Assembly: GCA_947579605.1 (NCBI GenBank)
Contig: OX388316.1
Coordinates: 11,721,290-11,785,289, forward strand
DNA length: 64,000 bases
Source of the DNA: Athripsodes cinereus
Lineage: Eukaryota; Arthropoda; Insecta; Trichoptera; Leptoceridae
Direction of reading: 5' to 3'
This document shows positions 23,086 to 34,150 of this stretch, piece by piece. The position numbers were made by a program, and so were the translations under genes. The notes under the pieces were generated by a model. That model saw only the letters and a program-made list of their open reading frames with translations, made no database searches and was not told where the DNA came from. Positions within the stretch are counted from its first letter, which is position 1. Every line of letters starts with the position of its first letter.

Positions 23086-23865
23086 AAATAAAAAAAATAC
23101 CTTTCTGACAATAAAAACAATTTAGTAAAAAAAAGACTTCTTTTTTTAATTTCATTATGGAATTTCACTATTATCAGATGTCATGAATGTGTACATTTTA
23201 TTGTAGTGGTGTGAATAAACTCGTAGTATCTTCAATATTAACTTTGAAAATGTGTAACAAATACATTTTATAAAGAAATGAAACCTTTCAACATTGAAGA
23301 TTCCTGTCGTAAAATTCAAAAAGAAAGGCAGATACCTAGAAAACTGTTTCTGAAAGGATATAGATATTCTGAAAATGTATCTACAAGATACATTTCATTG
23401 TATTGTTAAGGTTACAATACCTTTTTTACAATTTCGCTTAATGTACTTACCTACATCACTTCAATGCTTCTTTTCATACAAAAAGAACAAAAGGCTATTC
23501 CTCGAAAAATTATCATTTTATAATAAAAGCACCGTCTGTAAAAGTCGAACTATTTTGTATATTTTTTTATTAATATTTTGTCTCGTATTTTATTAGACCC
23601 CTCATAATATATGCAATTGAATTGAAAATTGCTTGGAATATTTTTATATTGAAGATATTAAAATCGTGCAATAGACAAAAATAAATTTTATGATTATATT
23701 GAGATTCGAGAAGAGAAGGTGAATTAGACGAATATTTCAATTTCAGAAAAGAAACCTCATTATCATCATAAACGGCTCTAAACTTACGAATCTTAGCCTC
23801 CTTAAAAGCACCACTACGTAACTGGTGATGCTGTGCTGCTTTTTGCAAGTTCCGAATGACAAAAA
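23086..23865. other. AT-rich sequence, no feature seen
   Basis: The small frames here (for example 23375-23596 and 23570-23869) show no motif. Nothing else is recognised. Confidence 0.45.
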
Positions 23866-23923
23866 ACATTTACATCTTTGTTTATTACTATGTACTTTTA
23901 GTAATAAACAAAGATGTAAATGT
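23866..23923. repeat. Perfect hairpin, 25-bp arms and 8-bp loop
   Basis: The arm at 23866-23890 is the exact reverse complement of 23899-23923, separated by TGTACTTT. A partial third copy of the arm (TGTTTATTACTTA) follows at about 23922-23935. Any transcript would fold into a stable stem. Confidence 0.9.
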
Positions 23924-23935
23924 TGTTTATTACTT

Positions 23936-24355
23936 ACTTATTTTTTGGAAAATAGAATTCGAATTTTAATGAATATAAGTTTCCTTTCAATTAGTAGAAA
24001 GTGTTGTATGTAATTAATTTAATTATTCATCCATTGTCAAAAGTATTTCAAAATAATTGAAATAATTAGATTAGGCTGTAATGAGCTGTGTATTATGAAC
24101 TTGCATTACACACTTTCTATGTTTTCCTATATGAATCTAATAACATATCCAACACGGTAATAGTATTTAATCATATGGAGGTGAAATACTTTTGGTATTT
24201 TTCTCACACGTTATACAGATAAAGCTAGTAATACACTGATACGTTTAAAATTATTTCATAGATATTATATATTTATGATCTCGATAGTCATAAATAGTTC
24301 TACAGCATAATCAGAAAACTGATTAAAGAAATTATCTACCTTTCATTTTCTATTA
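23936..24355. other. AT-rich sequence, no feature seen
   Basis: No feature recognised. Confidence 0.5.
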
Positions 24356-24359
24356 ATGC

Positions 24360-24565
24360 CATGTCAGATCCCCCCAGCGTCGGCTATCACCCAGGTTCTA
24401 TTCTGTGCCAGCTGGAACAACTCCTCCGCACTCGGAATCTTTGTCTATTCTCTTAAATTTCTCAGCTAGAACATTCGCCTTCTTCTCACAACAAGCTAGA
24501 ATTAGATGCAGCAGATTTTATTTGCCACCACGCAGAACAAATCCCAAAGACATTCTCTGCTTAAT
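24360..24565 (-). mobile_element. RTE-like LINE 3' fragment, degraded
   Basis: On the minus strand AEELFQLAQNRTWVIADAGG is clear, preceded by a RRRMF-stop-LRNLRE-stop segment. A second frame gives VLRGGK. This matches the end of the LINE type also seen at 41880-42220. Stops and frame shifts show it is dead. Confidence 0.7.
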
Positions 24566-25705
24566 CACTTTTTTTATAATTAATACCCATTTATTAATTT
24601 ATCAAACTGCTTCAGGTAATTATACACCTTTTATGTTTTGTCTGATTTATTTAAATGAATGTACAACGACTATAGTAGGATTGTGTAGTTGGTCCAAAAA
24701 ATTATAGTAACAATAACTAGAAATTCTTGAAACTTTTTTTTTCATTCAGTTTATTATTATTTTTTTATAGTTTATTATTTTTTAAGATATAAATGTAAAG
24801 TAGGGCTATTTTATCCATTATTTAAACATCTCTTCCACAAAAAAATATTGAAAATTATTCCCCCTATTTTCAACAAGATTTTATCGCATATGGAAATCTC
24901 TGCGTAAAAACCCTGTTGAAAAAAGGAAACAAATTGGTTATTTTAATGTTTTACATTTTTTTCTCAATAAAAAAACCTCTTTTTCATGAATGAACGTAAA
25001 ATAAACAACAAGTCGTAAGTGGATCTTATAAAAATACGAGGCAATGTATTACTATCTTAATAGTTGATATCTCATAATAAAGATAGAAAAAGTAACGTGT
25101 GGGTTTGTCTACTAGCTCCACATTTGTTACCTAATGCATATATTTTATCTATCAAATTGTATGTAATCATGTTATCTTAAATATCATCATACTATTTAAA
25201 TTGTAGTTTATAATATTGTATGGTAATTACTTATTAGGCGTAGTAGTTCATTGTATTTTATAGTTTACACCAACCAACTGACCACATGAAAAAGAATATA
25301 TATTATTATTATCGCACCATACATGTTATTGTACAATAAAATGAACGGTGTCGGGTGTTATTAAATCAAAGATAATCATAAACATTTATGAAATTAATTT
25401 TATCTCATACTTCATAGTTTTGGCGAAAACTTTTCAATCACTATCTATAATTTAAAGAAGGTTTCCCAACAAATATTTTGGAATGAGGATTAAACAAAAT
25501 GTCAATTTTTGGGTACAATGATTAGATATTTTGTATTCTTTTTAACAGAAATTCTAGCGAAGTTTTGTTTTTTACAATTAACCATTGTATGAGGTTATAT
25601 ATGTAAATTGAATACATAAAACTACCATATACTTACTTAACCTTTTGAATGGCTCGGTGTTGATAAATCTTAACCCATGTGGGCTGCGTCGTATCCTCTA
25701 CAGTA
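24566..25705. other. AT-rich sequence, no feature seen
   Basis: No motif, RNA gene or repeat boundary is recognised. Confidence 0.5.
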
Positions 25706-25707
25706 TT

Positions 25708-25847
25708 GGTTTATAAGACGTAGAAAAAATAACGTCGCCTTACTCGTTAGTACCCCGTACGGGACTTTAACCTGCAACCTATCCGTTTTGCGAGGTGTGT
25801 TTTGTCCGAATAAGGTGACGTTGTCTTTTCTTAGCCTTTTATGGTAG
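25708..25847. mobile_element. Probable small MITE with imperfect TIRs
   Basis: The left arm contains AATAACGTCGCCTTACTCG and the right arm, as reverse complement, AGACAACGTCACCTTATTCG. Between them is a GC-richer centre (CCCCGTACGGGAC). The size (about 140 bp) and inverted ends suggest a miniature TIR element. No target duplication is clear and the superfamily is unknown. Confidence 0.5.
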
Positions 25848-27008
25848 TTTCAAGTGGTAAATTTACAGAAATTCTTGTATCAATAATATCTCATAAAAAT
25901 TCAATTTAAATTAATATTCACAAAAACAAACAAAGTGAGCAGTTGTGTAGGTAATGTAAAATAATTCATCATTCAATATTTGAGTGCTTTTCCCAAAAAA
26001 ATGTATGAAAACTCCAATTTGACACTCAATGGGAAAGGAATTTTGATGATGGCACTTTTAATATTGTCCTGTAATAGGTAATGTTTTGTATCAAGTCAAG
26101 CACATTCTTTCCAGTGAATAATGAAATGTGCATACATCAGTAAGCACATAATTTAAAGTAAAGTATTAAAATTATCTCCTATTAAGCATTAAGTCATCTT
26201 ATACTGTAATAAAAGTTAGTATAGGTATGTAACACAATGTTTTTACTGTGATTCATGTAAATTTTCTCACGAAATATTCCATTGTTATCGACATTATAAT
26301 AATAATGGTTTGTATGGATGACTTAATTATCTCATACATAAGTTGCATCATAAGATTTACAGAAGTAGGTAGTTACTCTTACTTTCATCAAAAGTAAATT
26401 TCATAATGTTGTTCGGTTCTTTGAAGAAAATAATATTGAGTACCTAGCTAAATTAGAAGCAATAATAAGCTCCGGTAATGTTAATTGATGTAACTACAAG
26501 TGATTATTTTAGTAATTAAGTTTTCGAAGGTTTTATGCTAGTTTAATTCTTTAATAGCCTAAATGATTTTAATTATCTTTTGTAATTTTTTGAGTAACAA
26601 CAATGATTTTTATATCATATTTAAAGTATGATAATTATTTTTTCAGAACTTCAATAAAATATTTTCTTAGATTTTGATACCAATCCAAAAACATTTTAAT
26701 ATTATAATACAGCCTTATGAAAGAAAATATTTTGAAAGTAAGGTGTAACCAGAATTACTACTATATTTTCTTCTCATAAGTTTTCCTTTGTCAGTATTTT
26801 AGAAGGAATTCAGTTCTGTACAAAATATTTATATCATAATTGTGATTGAATTGACAAAGGCAAACATAAGATCAAGATCTTTCTATCTAAGAAAATAAAA
26901 GACGAAAACAATGGCGTATCCAATAATGGAGTTAAAAGAAAGCGAATACTTGTCATTAGATATGGTGGTACATAAGACTATGATGATACAGAATAATAAT
27001 AATTAATA
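25848..27008. other. AT-rich sequence, no feature seen
   Basis: No feature recognised between the MITE and the hAT-like element. Confidence 0.5.
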
Positions 27009-27016
27009 AACTAGAG
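27009..27016. repeat. 8-bp target duplication, left of hAT-like element
   Basis: AACTAGAG here equals AACTAGAG at 28813-28820. An 8-bp duplication is the hallmark length for hAT insertion. Confidence 0.85.
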
Positions 27017-27259
27017 CAGTGGTCGGCAAAGTGCGGCTCCGGAGCCGCATGTGGCTCTTTGGCCCAGTAAGTGCGGCTCTCACGGCCTAGCCTAGAGTCA
27101 AATTAGTTAGAGAACGAAAAATTAGAAAACGTGAAATTAGAAAATAAATTTTAAAAATTCGTTACAATAAAAAAGAATTTCACCATACATAATTCCTGAT
27201 TTCCCTAAATTAGCGAAGGTCTAAAATTGTTATAAAGGTTTACTAAATTAATAAACAGA

Positions 27260-27342
27260 TTTGGCTCTCAATTTTTTTTTGATCAGTGTAAATGTACATA
27301 TTTGGCTCTCAATTTTTTTTTTTATCAGTGTAATGTACATAT
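27260..27342. repeat. Two-copy tandem repeat inside the hAT-like element
   Basis: A unit of about 41 bp (TTTGGCTCTCAATTTTTTTT, ATCAGTGTAA, TGTACATA) occurs at 27260-27300 and again at 27301-27342. The mariner inserted at the TA that ends the second unit. Confidence 0.85.
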
Positions 27343-27343
27343 A

Positions 27344-27373
27344 GGGTTTTTCAACAAGGACTTTGTTTTTTAA
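27344..27373 (+). repeat. Mariner left terminal inverted repeat
   Basis: GGGTTTTTCAACAAGGACTT starts this arm; it pairs with 28621-28650 with two mismatches (position 6 and position 16). Confidence 0.92.
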
Positions 27374-27447
27374 AACAAAATAAAACAAAAAAATTTGATG
27401 AAGATGATTAAAATTTTTATTGAATTACAAAGAGAAAAGTTTGGCAA

Positions 27448-28563
27448 TTATGCATGAAAAATGATATCTGACAAATGTCCACCACGAGCACGCTGACAGA
27501 TGTCGATTCTTTCATCAAAGTTTTTAATCACTTTTTGGCAAAATGGCGGGACTATTTCGCTAATCACATCACGGATTTTGAGTTTTAAGGCTGCAATCGA
27601 TTCGATTGGCTCCGTATAGACTCTGTCCTTAACATAGCCCCACAAAAAATAATCCAGTGGCGTTAAATCACACGATCTGGCTGGCCATTTAACAGCTGAG
27701 TTTCGTGAAATCATGCGATCGGGAAATTTGGTTTGCAATAAATTGATCGTTTCATTGGCTGTGTGACATGTGGCACCGTCCTGTTGAAACCACATGTCAG
27801 TGATATCCACGTCCTCAATAATAGACCAAAATTGAGTTGTCAACATCTTGCGATAGCGTGATCCATTGACCGTTACCGCATTTCCAGTCTCATCTTCGAA
27901 AAAAAACGGCCCAATCACGCCTCCAGACCACATAACGCACCATACAGTGACACGCTGAGCATGCAACGGCTTCTCAATAATTGCTCTAGGATTTTCAGAA
28001 GCCCAAATGCGGCAATTTTGCTTGTTGACGTACCCTGACTAGTGAAAATGGGCTTCGTCTGAAAAAATGATTTTTTCAGAAAAACCAGCGGGTTGTTCCT
28101 GAATGAATTGAGCGAATCTACGGCGATTTGAATGGTCGTTCGGCTTCAATTCCTGCACCAGTTGAACCTTGTAAGGCTTCAAAGCCAAATCCTTACGCGA
28201 AATTCGCCATGTGGTGGTTTTGGATAACCCCAATTGTCGAGAACGTCGAGGAATTGACAAATTTGGACTAACACTGGACTAATCTGCTTCAACACTGTGG
28301 CTCACGGCTGCGATGTTTTCAGTTGAACGACCCGGTCGTACACGCGTTGGTGTTAACACATTTTGTATCGAGCCTGTCGACTCAAATTTAGCGACCAAAT
28401 TCTTAATAGCGGTCTCAGAAGGACGATTATGTTGTCCGAAAATATCACGAATTTGACGAAATGTCACTTTAGCAGAACCACCATTTTCATAATGGATTTT
28501 AATTATTTTAATGCGATTTTCAAGCGAAATTGAATTCATTGCAACAATTGCCAATGCATCCAC
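27448..28563 (-). pseudogene. DD41D mariner transposase with two in-frame TAG stops
   Basis: One frame runs the whole length (371 codons), interrupted only by TAG at 28279-28281 and 28039-28041. The likely start is the second ATG (28539, MNSISLENRIK). The N-terminal helix-turn-helix (FRQIRDIFGQHNRPSETAI) and a second helix region (RRSRQLGLSKTTTWRI) would bind the TIRs. The catalytic acids lie in IIFSDEAHFH, WFQQDGATCHTA and CDLTPLDYFLWG, with 41 residues between the second and third. The second stop falls just after the first catalytic motif, so no active enzyme is expected. Apart from the stops the protein looks well preserved, so inactivation seems recent. It has no frameshift. Confidence 0.92.
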
Positions 28564-28620
28564 TACGAATACGTCAAAAAATTAAATGTCAAAACTATCA
28601 TGTTGCTGGTGTTGCCACAA

Positions 28621-28650
28621 TTAAAAAACAAAGTTCTTGTTGAACAACCC
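28621..28650 (-). repeat. Mariner right terminal inverted repeat
   Basis: The reverse complement starts GGGTTGTTCAACAAGAACTT and matches the left arm. The TA duplication follows at 28651-28652. Confidence 0.92.
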
Positions 28651-28812
28651 TAACCGTGAGCTAATTTTAATTCAACTTGTGAAAGCTAAATTTTTAATCT
28701 TGTTCAAACAATAAATCTTTGTATGTATCATCTTTTTATGTGATTTTATATGTAGCATCTGAATGAACGATTCTATATTTGGCTCTTTGGCGAATAAGTT
28801 TGCCGATCACTG

Positions 28813-28820
28813 AACTAGAG
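28813..28820. repeat. 8-bp target duplication, right of hAT-like element
   Basis: AACTAGAG, identical to 27009-27016. Confidence 0.85.
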
Positions 28821-30885
28821 TATTGCGTAAAGCCTACACATAGCTTTCTTTATTTTAGTTGTATGGGAAATTGAATATTCAAATGCTATCAAAATAGTTA
28901 GATTGCTTTTAAAAATCTGGCTTAGCTATAGAAAGAGAGAATCATTGTAATCTAGCTTTCACTACAAGATTATGATTATTTCGCCAATATTGGCAAGTGA
29001 TTAGTGCATCATTTATAAAAGCATAGGTACATTTTTATGTAAATGATTTTTTTGTCCCTTTCTAAATCAATTCTAGTCATATTTTGAAACTTCAAACATA
29101 TTGAATACTTAAAAAAAGGTTGCAAACATTTTCAACTAAACGTTGGGCTAAAAAGACTGGCTGAGAATAGAGACGAATGGAGAAGAAAAACCAAACTCGT
29201 TGCGGACCAATCCAGTGGATTGTAACTCATTATATATAGTAGTTTCGGATATATTGTATTTCTCAATTATAACCGTTAAGTATAAAAACATATTATTTTT
29301 CCATATAAGTATTATTTTGAACGCATATTTCCATAACACTTCTCATTCAGTTCACAATAACAATAAAATAAAATGTAAAGCAATAAAAATATTTATGCTT
29401 AGTATATAGGTAAGTAGATCCAATAATAGCACAAGGAAATAATTAAATTTGACTTTAAAACAAATCCCGGACAATGGGCCAAGGTTTTCTGAATCATTAA
29501 TTATCGCCGTCGAAGCCTACCTGTTGATGAATATTATTAAGGTGAGTTAATTCATTTTGTTAAAAGGCGTTCGACTAATTTAGTTTTGGACCTAATTTAT
29601 GATGTATAATAGCTTAAGCATGTACTAACTGTTTAGCTATCACATAATTCATTCATTCATTAATTCATATATACCATCAAGGCGTTTCTCATATCTGAGG
29701 TAGCCAGCAAACTTATAATTCATTAACATTTATTTAGATAATGATTCGAAAGGTTCGCTGTATATTGTGCACAAAAAATACAAATGTTGATAAAATTTGC
29801 GTATTGAATTGTACCTACTTGATAAATAACTTATAAAATACATATCTTTACCATTATTTAATTTCCTACGTGTGGGATGTCCAGGGGGCCTAAAATGGCC
29901 ACATTGACAATTCATCTACAATTCATATTTGGTGAAATATTGCCGTTAAATCGTTTTACAATTCCTAATAATTATGATCCTATTATGATTCGCATAAAGT
30001 GGCCTTTTCTGCTTCCCAGTTGACTCACTAATAATAATATTAAAATCATCCATTCTCTCCCGCAAGACTTGCATAAAATTGTCCATAAATATATGAATTT
30101 TAATGGATGTTAAGGTATTTTAGCTGCGAATACGGGTCCCTACGAACTTATTTGATGGCTCGAGGATTTTGGAAGATATATGAACTCAAACGTCAGCTCA
30201 TATTACAAACTTTGAAAATATACATTGTTTTCATTTCATCAAACAAAAGTATCGTCTTCCACACATCATTGTGTAGATTTCATCACTTAGGAGTACAAAA
30301 TCGATTTTATTATAATTGCCAATTCTTCTAAATAACAACATACAATAATACCTTCATGTAATGTACAAACATAATAATACCTATTACATCAGCTGTTTAA
30401 TTACAAATTTCGTAACATTCCGTAATGAAACAAATGTCTTAATTTGGTGTTATTTTTATTTTTTCCTAATGTTTTCTTAACTCAATTATATTATTATGAT
30501 ACCTAGTAGGTACATTCATTAGTACACATCTCCACTTTTCATTTTAATAATCGTTGTCAAAAGTAATGTCTTCTACTAATTGTTCGCAATCAATAATGTT
30601 ATGTGAAACCGAAAGTATGTACGTAAAAACACATTCAACAGATTGTTGAAGGCCTAATGTTGATTAAGGTAATGGTGATGATTATATCTTTTTTTAATGT
30701 CTAGACTCTAGACGTACCTATCATTATATCCTGAAATATCACTGAATACATTCCAAATCTTTTAAATTAGTACTTATTTTATAAGTATTTGAAATTTTAT
30801 TCGCACTTATCAGCAAAGTAAGGGTAAAAAAGTTTTCATAATCTACTGGAAATAACTCCGTCTATAGACTCAAGATTTAGGTACA
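28821..30885. other. AT-rich sequence; one short family A end
   Basis: TATACCATCAAGGCGTTTCTC and GAGGTAGCCAGC near 29668-29707 are an end fragment of family A (plus orientation). No other feature is supported; the small frames have no motifs. Confidence 0.5.
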
Positions 30886-30889
30886 TACG

Positions 30890-31190
30890 TATATCTATAT
30901 GGTGCGGCATCTCACACATCTCAGGTCGTTTTCCGTGGGCCATAAAAAATAAGAAATTAAGGATGGCAAAACCAATCAGATACCTCGATTGGAGAACCAT
31001 GTCTACACAATGCAACATTGTGTAAAATCTAATCGGAAGAAGTGAGAAAGGTGTCCTAATTCTTACGAATTCGCTCTAGGATGACTTAAGTGATCACCTT
31101 CGGTGTCCATGAACAACGTTCACCAATTCCACCATTCTCACTGTCACGATGTAAGGTCCACCAATCGAGAGACGCTTTATGAATAAAGGA
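30890..31190 (-). repeat. Dispersed repeat family B, copy 1
   Basis: TGACTTAAGTGATCACCTTCGG, TGTCCATGAACAACGTTCA and AAGGTCCACCAATCGAGAGA match, inverted, the segment at 38655-38830 over at least 150 bp. The repeat is degraded and unclassified, and carries no open frame. The strand is arbitrary, set opposite to copy 2. Confidence 0.65.
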
Positions 31191-31313
31191 TGTGTAAATT
31201 AAATGTGTTAAAATATCTTGAAAACTGAAAAATGGGAAAACTATTTTAGGCCGGAACCTTATTTATTTGCGAAATAAGTTTGATGTAATTTCAACATATT
31301 ATTTTTTACCTAT

Positions 31314-31366
31314 ACCTATATTCCTATCCAGTATTATGTTAGAATACTGAATAGGAATACATAGGT
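31314..31366. repeat. Imperfect hairpin with arms of about 22-24 bp
   Basis: ACCTATATTCCTATCCAGTA TT (31314-31335) pairs with 31343-31366, whose reverse complement reads ACCTATGTATTCCTATTCAG TATT. The loop is about 7 bp. Confidence 0.8.
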
Positions 31367-32790
31367 TTGTATTCATGTTTTACAATCCAGAAGGCAAAGT
31401 CGTAAACTAGACTAAGTCAAATATTTCTTCACTATTGTAGGTAATGCCGAAAAGCAGAAGTTGCGCAGTAAATACCTCTTAATAAAGGCAAACATACAAA
31501 GTTTATGATAAAAATCACGACATTATGCATTATATCATAGTACCTACATGGGGTGAAAAATATGAACACTAATTCTATCTTATAGTTCTGTACTAAAGCT
31601 TTTCATTGAAAATTTAAGCAACGAATTTTTTAAGTATAAAATTTATTTGTTGACAGTAAACTTGGTTGATTAGATCAGAAAAAAATTACTTTAATGTTGC
31701 AGTACTGACATCTCTTACAAGTGAGATACATAGGCTTGCATAAGTCTGCCGTTTACAGCATCAAAATTATACCTTAACAGCTATTTGATTGCATTTGTTT
31801 ATTTATAAGTTTAATTATTTCTATTAATTTCATTCTAAATGAACAAATATGAGCCACATAGGTAGATGAGAATGTAATCGATGCAAAAAATAGCGAGTAT
31901 TTCGAATAGTTTGATAAGGTCATGAGGAAAATTTGAGATACCTAATTTTGAATCAATTCTCAGATTCTTTTTTAAATTCCTCTTTAAGACATTACTTCTG
32001 AAGAGATAACTCAAAGGTAGCAATAACACTCTGAACGGAGGAGGTCGGTTTTAATCCTGTGCTCCTAAGATAAATGAGCATAGGAGGTCATTAACATAGA
32101 TTGCATAAGATTTTTTTAAAATTCAAAATCTATTTATCTCATCGCATCGATTATTTTTTGTTTTGGCTTGAATGCACCTGTTTTTTAATATGCAGTATCC
32201 AGCTACCTATAGTGTCTACACCATAACAATTTTATATTTTAGTGTTGCAATATAAACTCAACATACTGAATAATATAATAAAACTTTTAGCTAGTTGTAA
32301 GTAATAAAGCAAGATTAAAATGAATGACCCGACCACAACGTAAATAGTGCAACAAAGTTAATGATGTTTTACTTATGTTTTGCAGGGTTGTAGTGGTTTT
32401 ATTAGAGGACGTGTAGGTACATTATAATATGCTCTCATTTTACTGCATATAAGATACTTATAAAAGGAAACTTGTAAACATTTCTCTCAATTCATAGGAC
32501 GTGAACATTTGTAATAATATTTGGTATAACCCGACCAATACAAATTGCAACATTATTTATTTCTAAGTTCTTTTTTTCAAAATTTTATTCTACACTAGCT
32601 CACTCACAAAATGTATACGATGAATTTTGATTTTTAACAATGTACCTACCTTAGTTAAATTCTAAGCTATTTCATTTACTTTTTTTGTTTGTTTTTCAAA
32701 GTACAAAGTATCGATAGATTAAATGATATAGATTTATATAAATATTAAATCTAACCCGTAGAGCCCTAGTAAAGAACAAGTCTTGAACTC
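31367..32790. other. AT-rich sequence, no feature seen
   Basis: No feature recognised. Confidence 0.5.
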
Positions 32791-32794
32791 TTTT

Positions 32795-32985
32795 CTGTAA
32801 GTTTTGAGTGTCAGGACACTAAAAGGCGGGTGTTCGCAAAACCTAATAATAATGCAGCGATCAGGTATGCCACCCATCCTGAATGTTTTTTACATAAAAA
32901 GAAAGAACACTCTGCATGTTTATAGCTTGTTGTTTATCTGCTTGCTACCTCACTTGTTGGATATGCCGTGATGGTTTAATAGTAG
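32795..32985 (-). repeat. Dispersed repeat family A, minus orientation
   Basis: GTGTCAGGACACTAAAAGG, GCAGCGATCAGGTATGCC, ACCCATCCTGAATG, CTGCATGTTTATAGC, GCTACCTCACTTGTTGG and ATGCCGTGATGG occur in family A order on the minus strand. Confidence 0.7.
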
Positions 32986-33984
32986 TAGTTGTAGTATAAA
33001 TATTTAATTTCTTCTCTTCTTGTGGTAGACATAATTTTGATTTTTTTTCTTTGAAAGTTGCATATTCTGGATAAACAACTTGCTTCTATCTTTTCACCTT
33101 TTTGGTGTTTTCTCCTTCGTTGTGATATTTGAGAAGGACGTCTTTATCCATCTCAAAGTCATACATAAAACACTACATTTTTTTATGTTTGTGCTTCTAT
33201 GATTTATTCAGGAGATTATGTTTGTTTTGTGAATTGGAGATTATGTTAACATCCTCTGGCTATCACAAAAATGGGAAATGTCATGATCGATCACATAGAT
33301 CGATACAGTTTTTTATTGCCTCACGTCAATTGTTATGATTGACGAATAACAATAAGATGAAATTAATTTAAAATATCAAATTGACCGTGATATAAAAAAG
33401 TGTAACAACGGGTTTCCATATAGCCGTTGTTGGATTATTGTCCTAAGCGCCTTGAAACGAAATGTCAAACACACATCTGACATTTAGTCATGTATTTAAA
33501 TATTATTATACTTTGATATAATTATATATGTAAAAATACGATACAGACAAAGGCGATACCAAAAAAAGTAATTTACTTAGTTGTAACACAAGTTATTTTA
33601 GTTAAGAGATTTACTAAGTACCTAATGTTGTTTTATGTATTTGTCTATTGTGAAATTAAACAATAATAATTGTTGTAGAATGCCATGAAAAAATTGTTCA
33701 ATGCTATACAAATTAAATCACATTTATAAACAACTCATCTTGTGAACCAATTTATGTAATTACGATGCGCAACGAGCCCATTTTGAGTAAAAGTCTATCA
33801 CAAAATGGACATCTTAGTTTTCACATTTATAATGTATGTAGGTTTTCAGTCATCTCTGGCATTTAGTACCCATGGACCCATTTTCATCCTATCCAAAAGT
33901 CTTTTGCTCAACTTACTTGCTATATTTGGTAAAACGAAAATATAAATCGCTTGTAAAGTAAAGGTCTACCGATTTTTTGTTAAT
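32986..33984. other. AT-rich sequence, no feature seen
   Basis: The 69-codon frame at 33129-33338 shows no motif. No other feature recognised. Confidence 0.5.
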
Positions 33985-34150
33985 GTTCTACAAAAGGCAG
34001 TGGGTGTTCGTTGCATCTTTATTTCAACGATAAGGTATGTTACCCATCCTGAATGTCTTAATTGATATTTGCACGGAGGGGATGACTTGCATGTTTACAA
34101 CGTGCGTTTGTTCCGCTGGCTATCCCATTCTTTGTGTTGCAGCCAGTGGA
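33985..34150 (-). repeat. Dispersed repeat family A, minus orientation
   Basis: AAAAGGCAGTGGGTGTTCG, AACGATAAGGTATGTTACCC, ATCCTGAATGTCTTAATTG, GCACGGAGGGGATGAC and CTGGCTATCCCATTC match family A. Confidence 0.7.

Larger units (their letters stand above)
27344..28650 (-). mobile_element. Mariner-like (DD41D, rosa-type) transposon
   Basis: This 1307-bp element has 30-bp TIRs (27344-27373 and 28621-28650; 28 of 30 match, starting GGGTT(T/G)TTCAACAAG) and TA duplications at 27342-27343 and 28651-28652. It carries one transposase gene on the minus strand. The catalytic spacing supports the DD41D (rosa-like) group of the Tc1/mariner superfamily. It is complete in structure but its transposase has two stops. 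Confidence 0.93.
27017..28812. mobile_element. Non-autonomous hAT-like element, carrying a nested mariner
   Basis: The ends read CAGTGGTCGGCAAA on the left and, as reverse complement, CAGTGATCGGCAAA on the right (13 of 14 match), flanked by an exact 8-bp duplication AACTAGAG. GAGCCGCATGTGGCTC forms a subterminal palindrome near 27040-27056, and GGCTCTTTGG repeats near both ends. Without the nested mariner it is about 490 bp and has no transposase, so it was moved by another hAT's enzyme. Confidence 0.88.
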
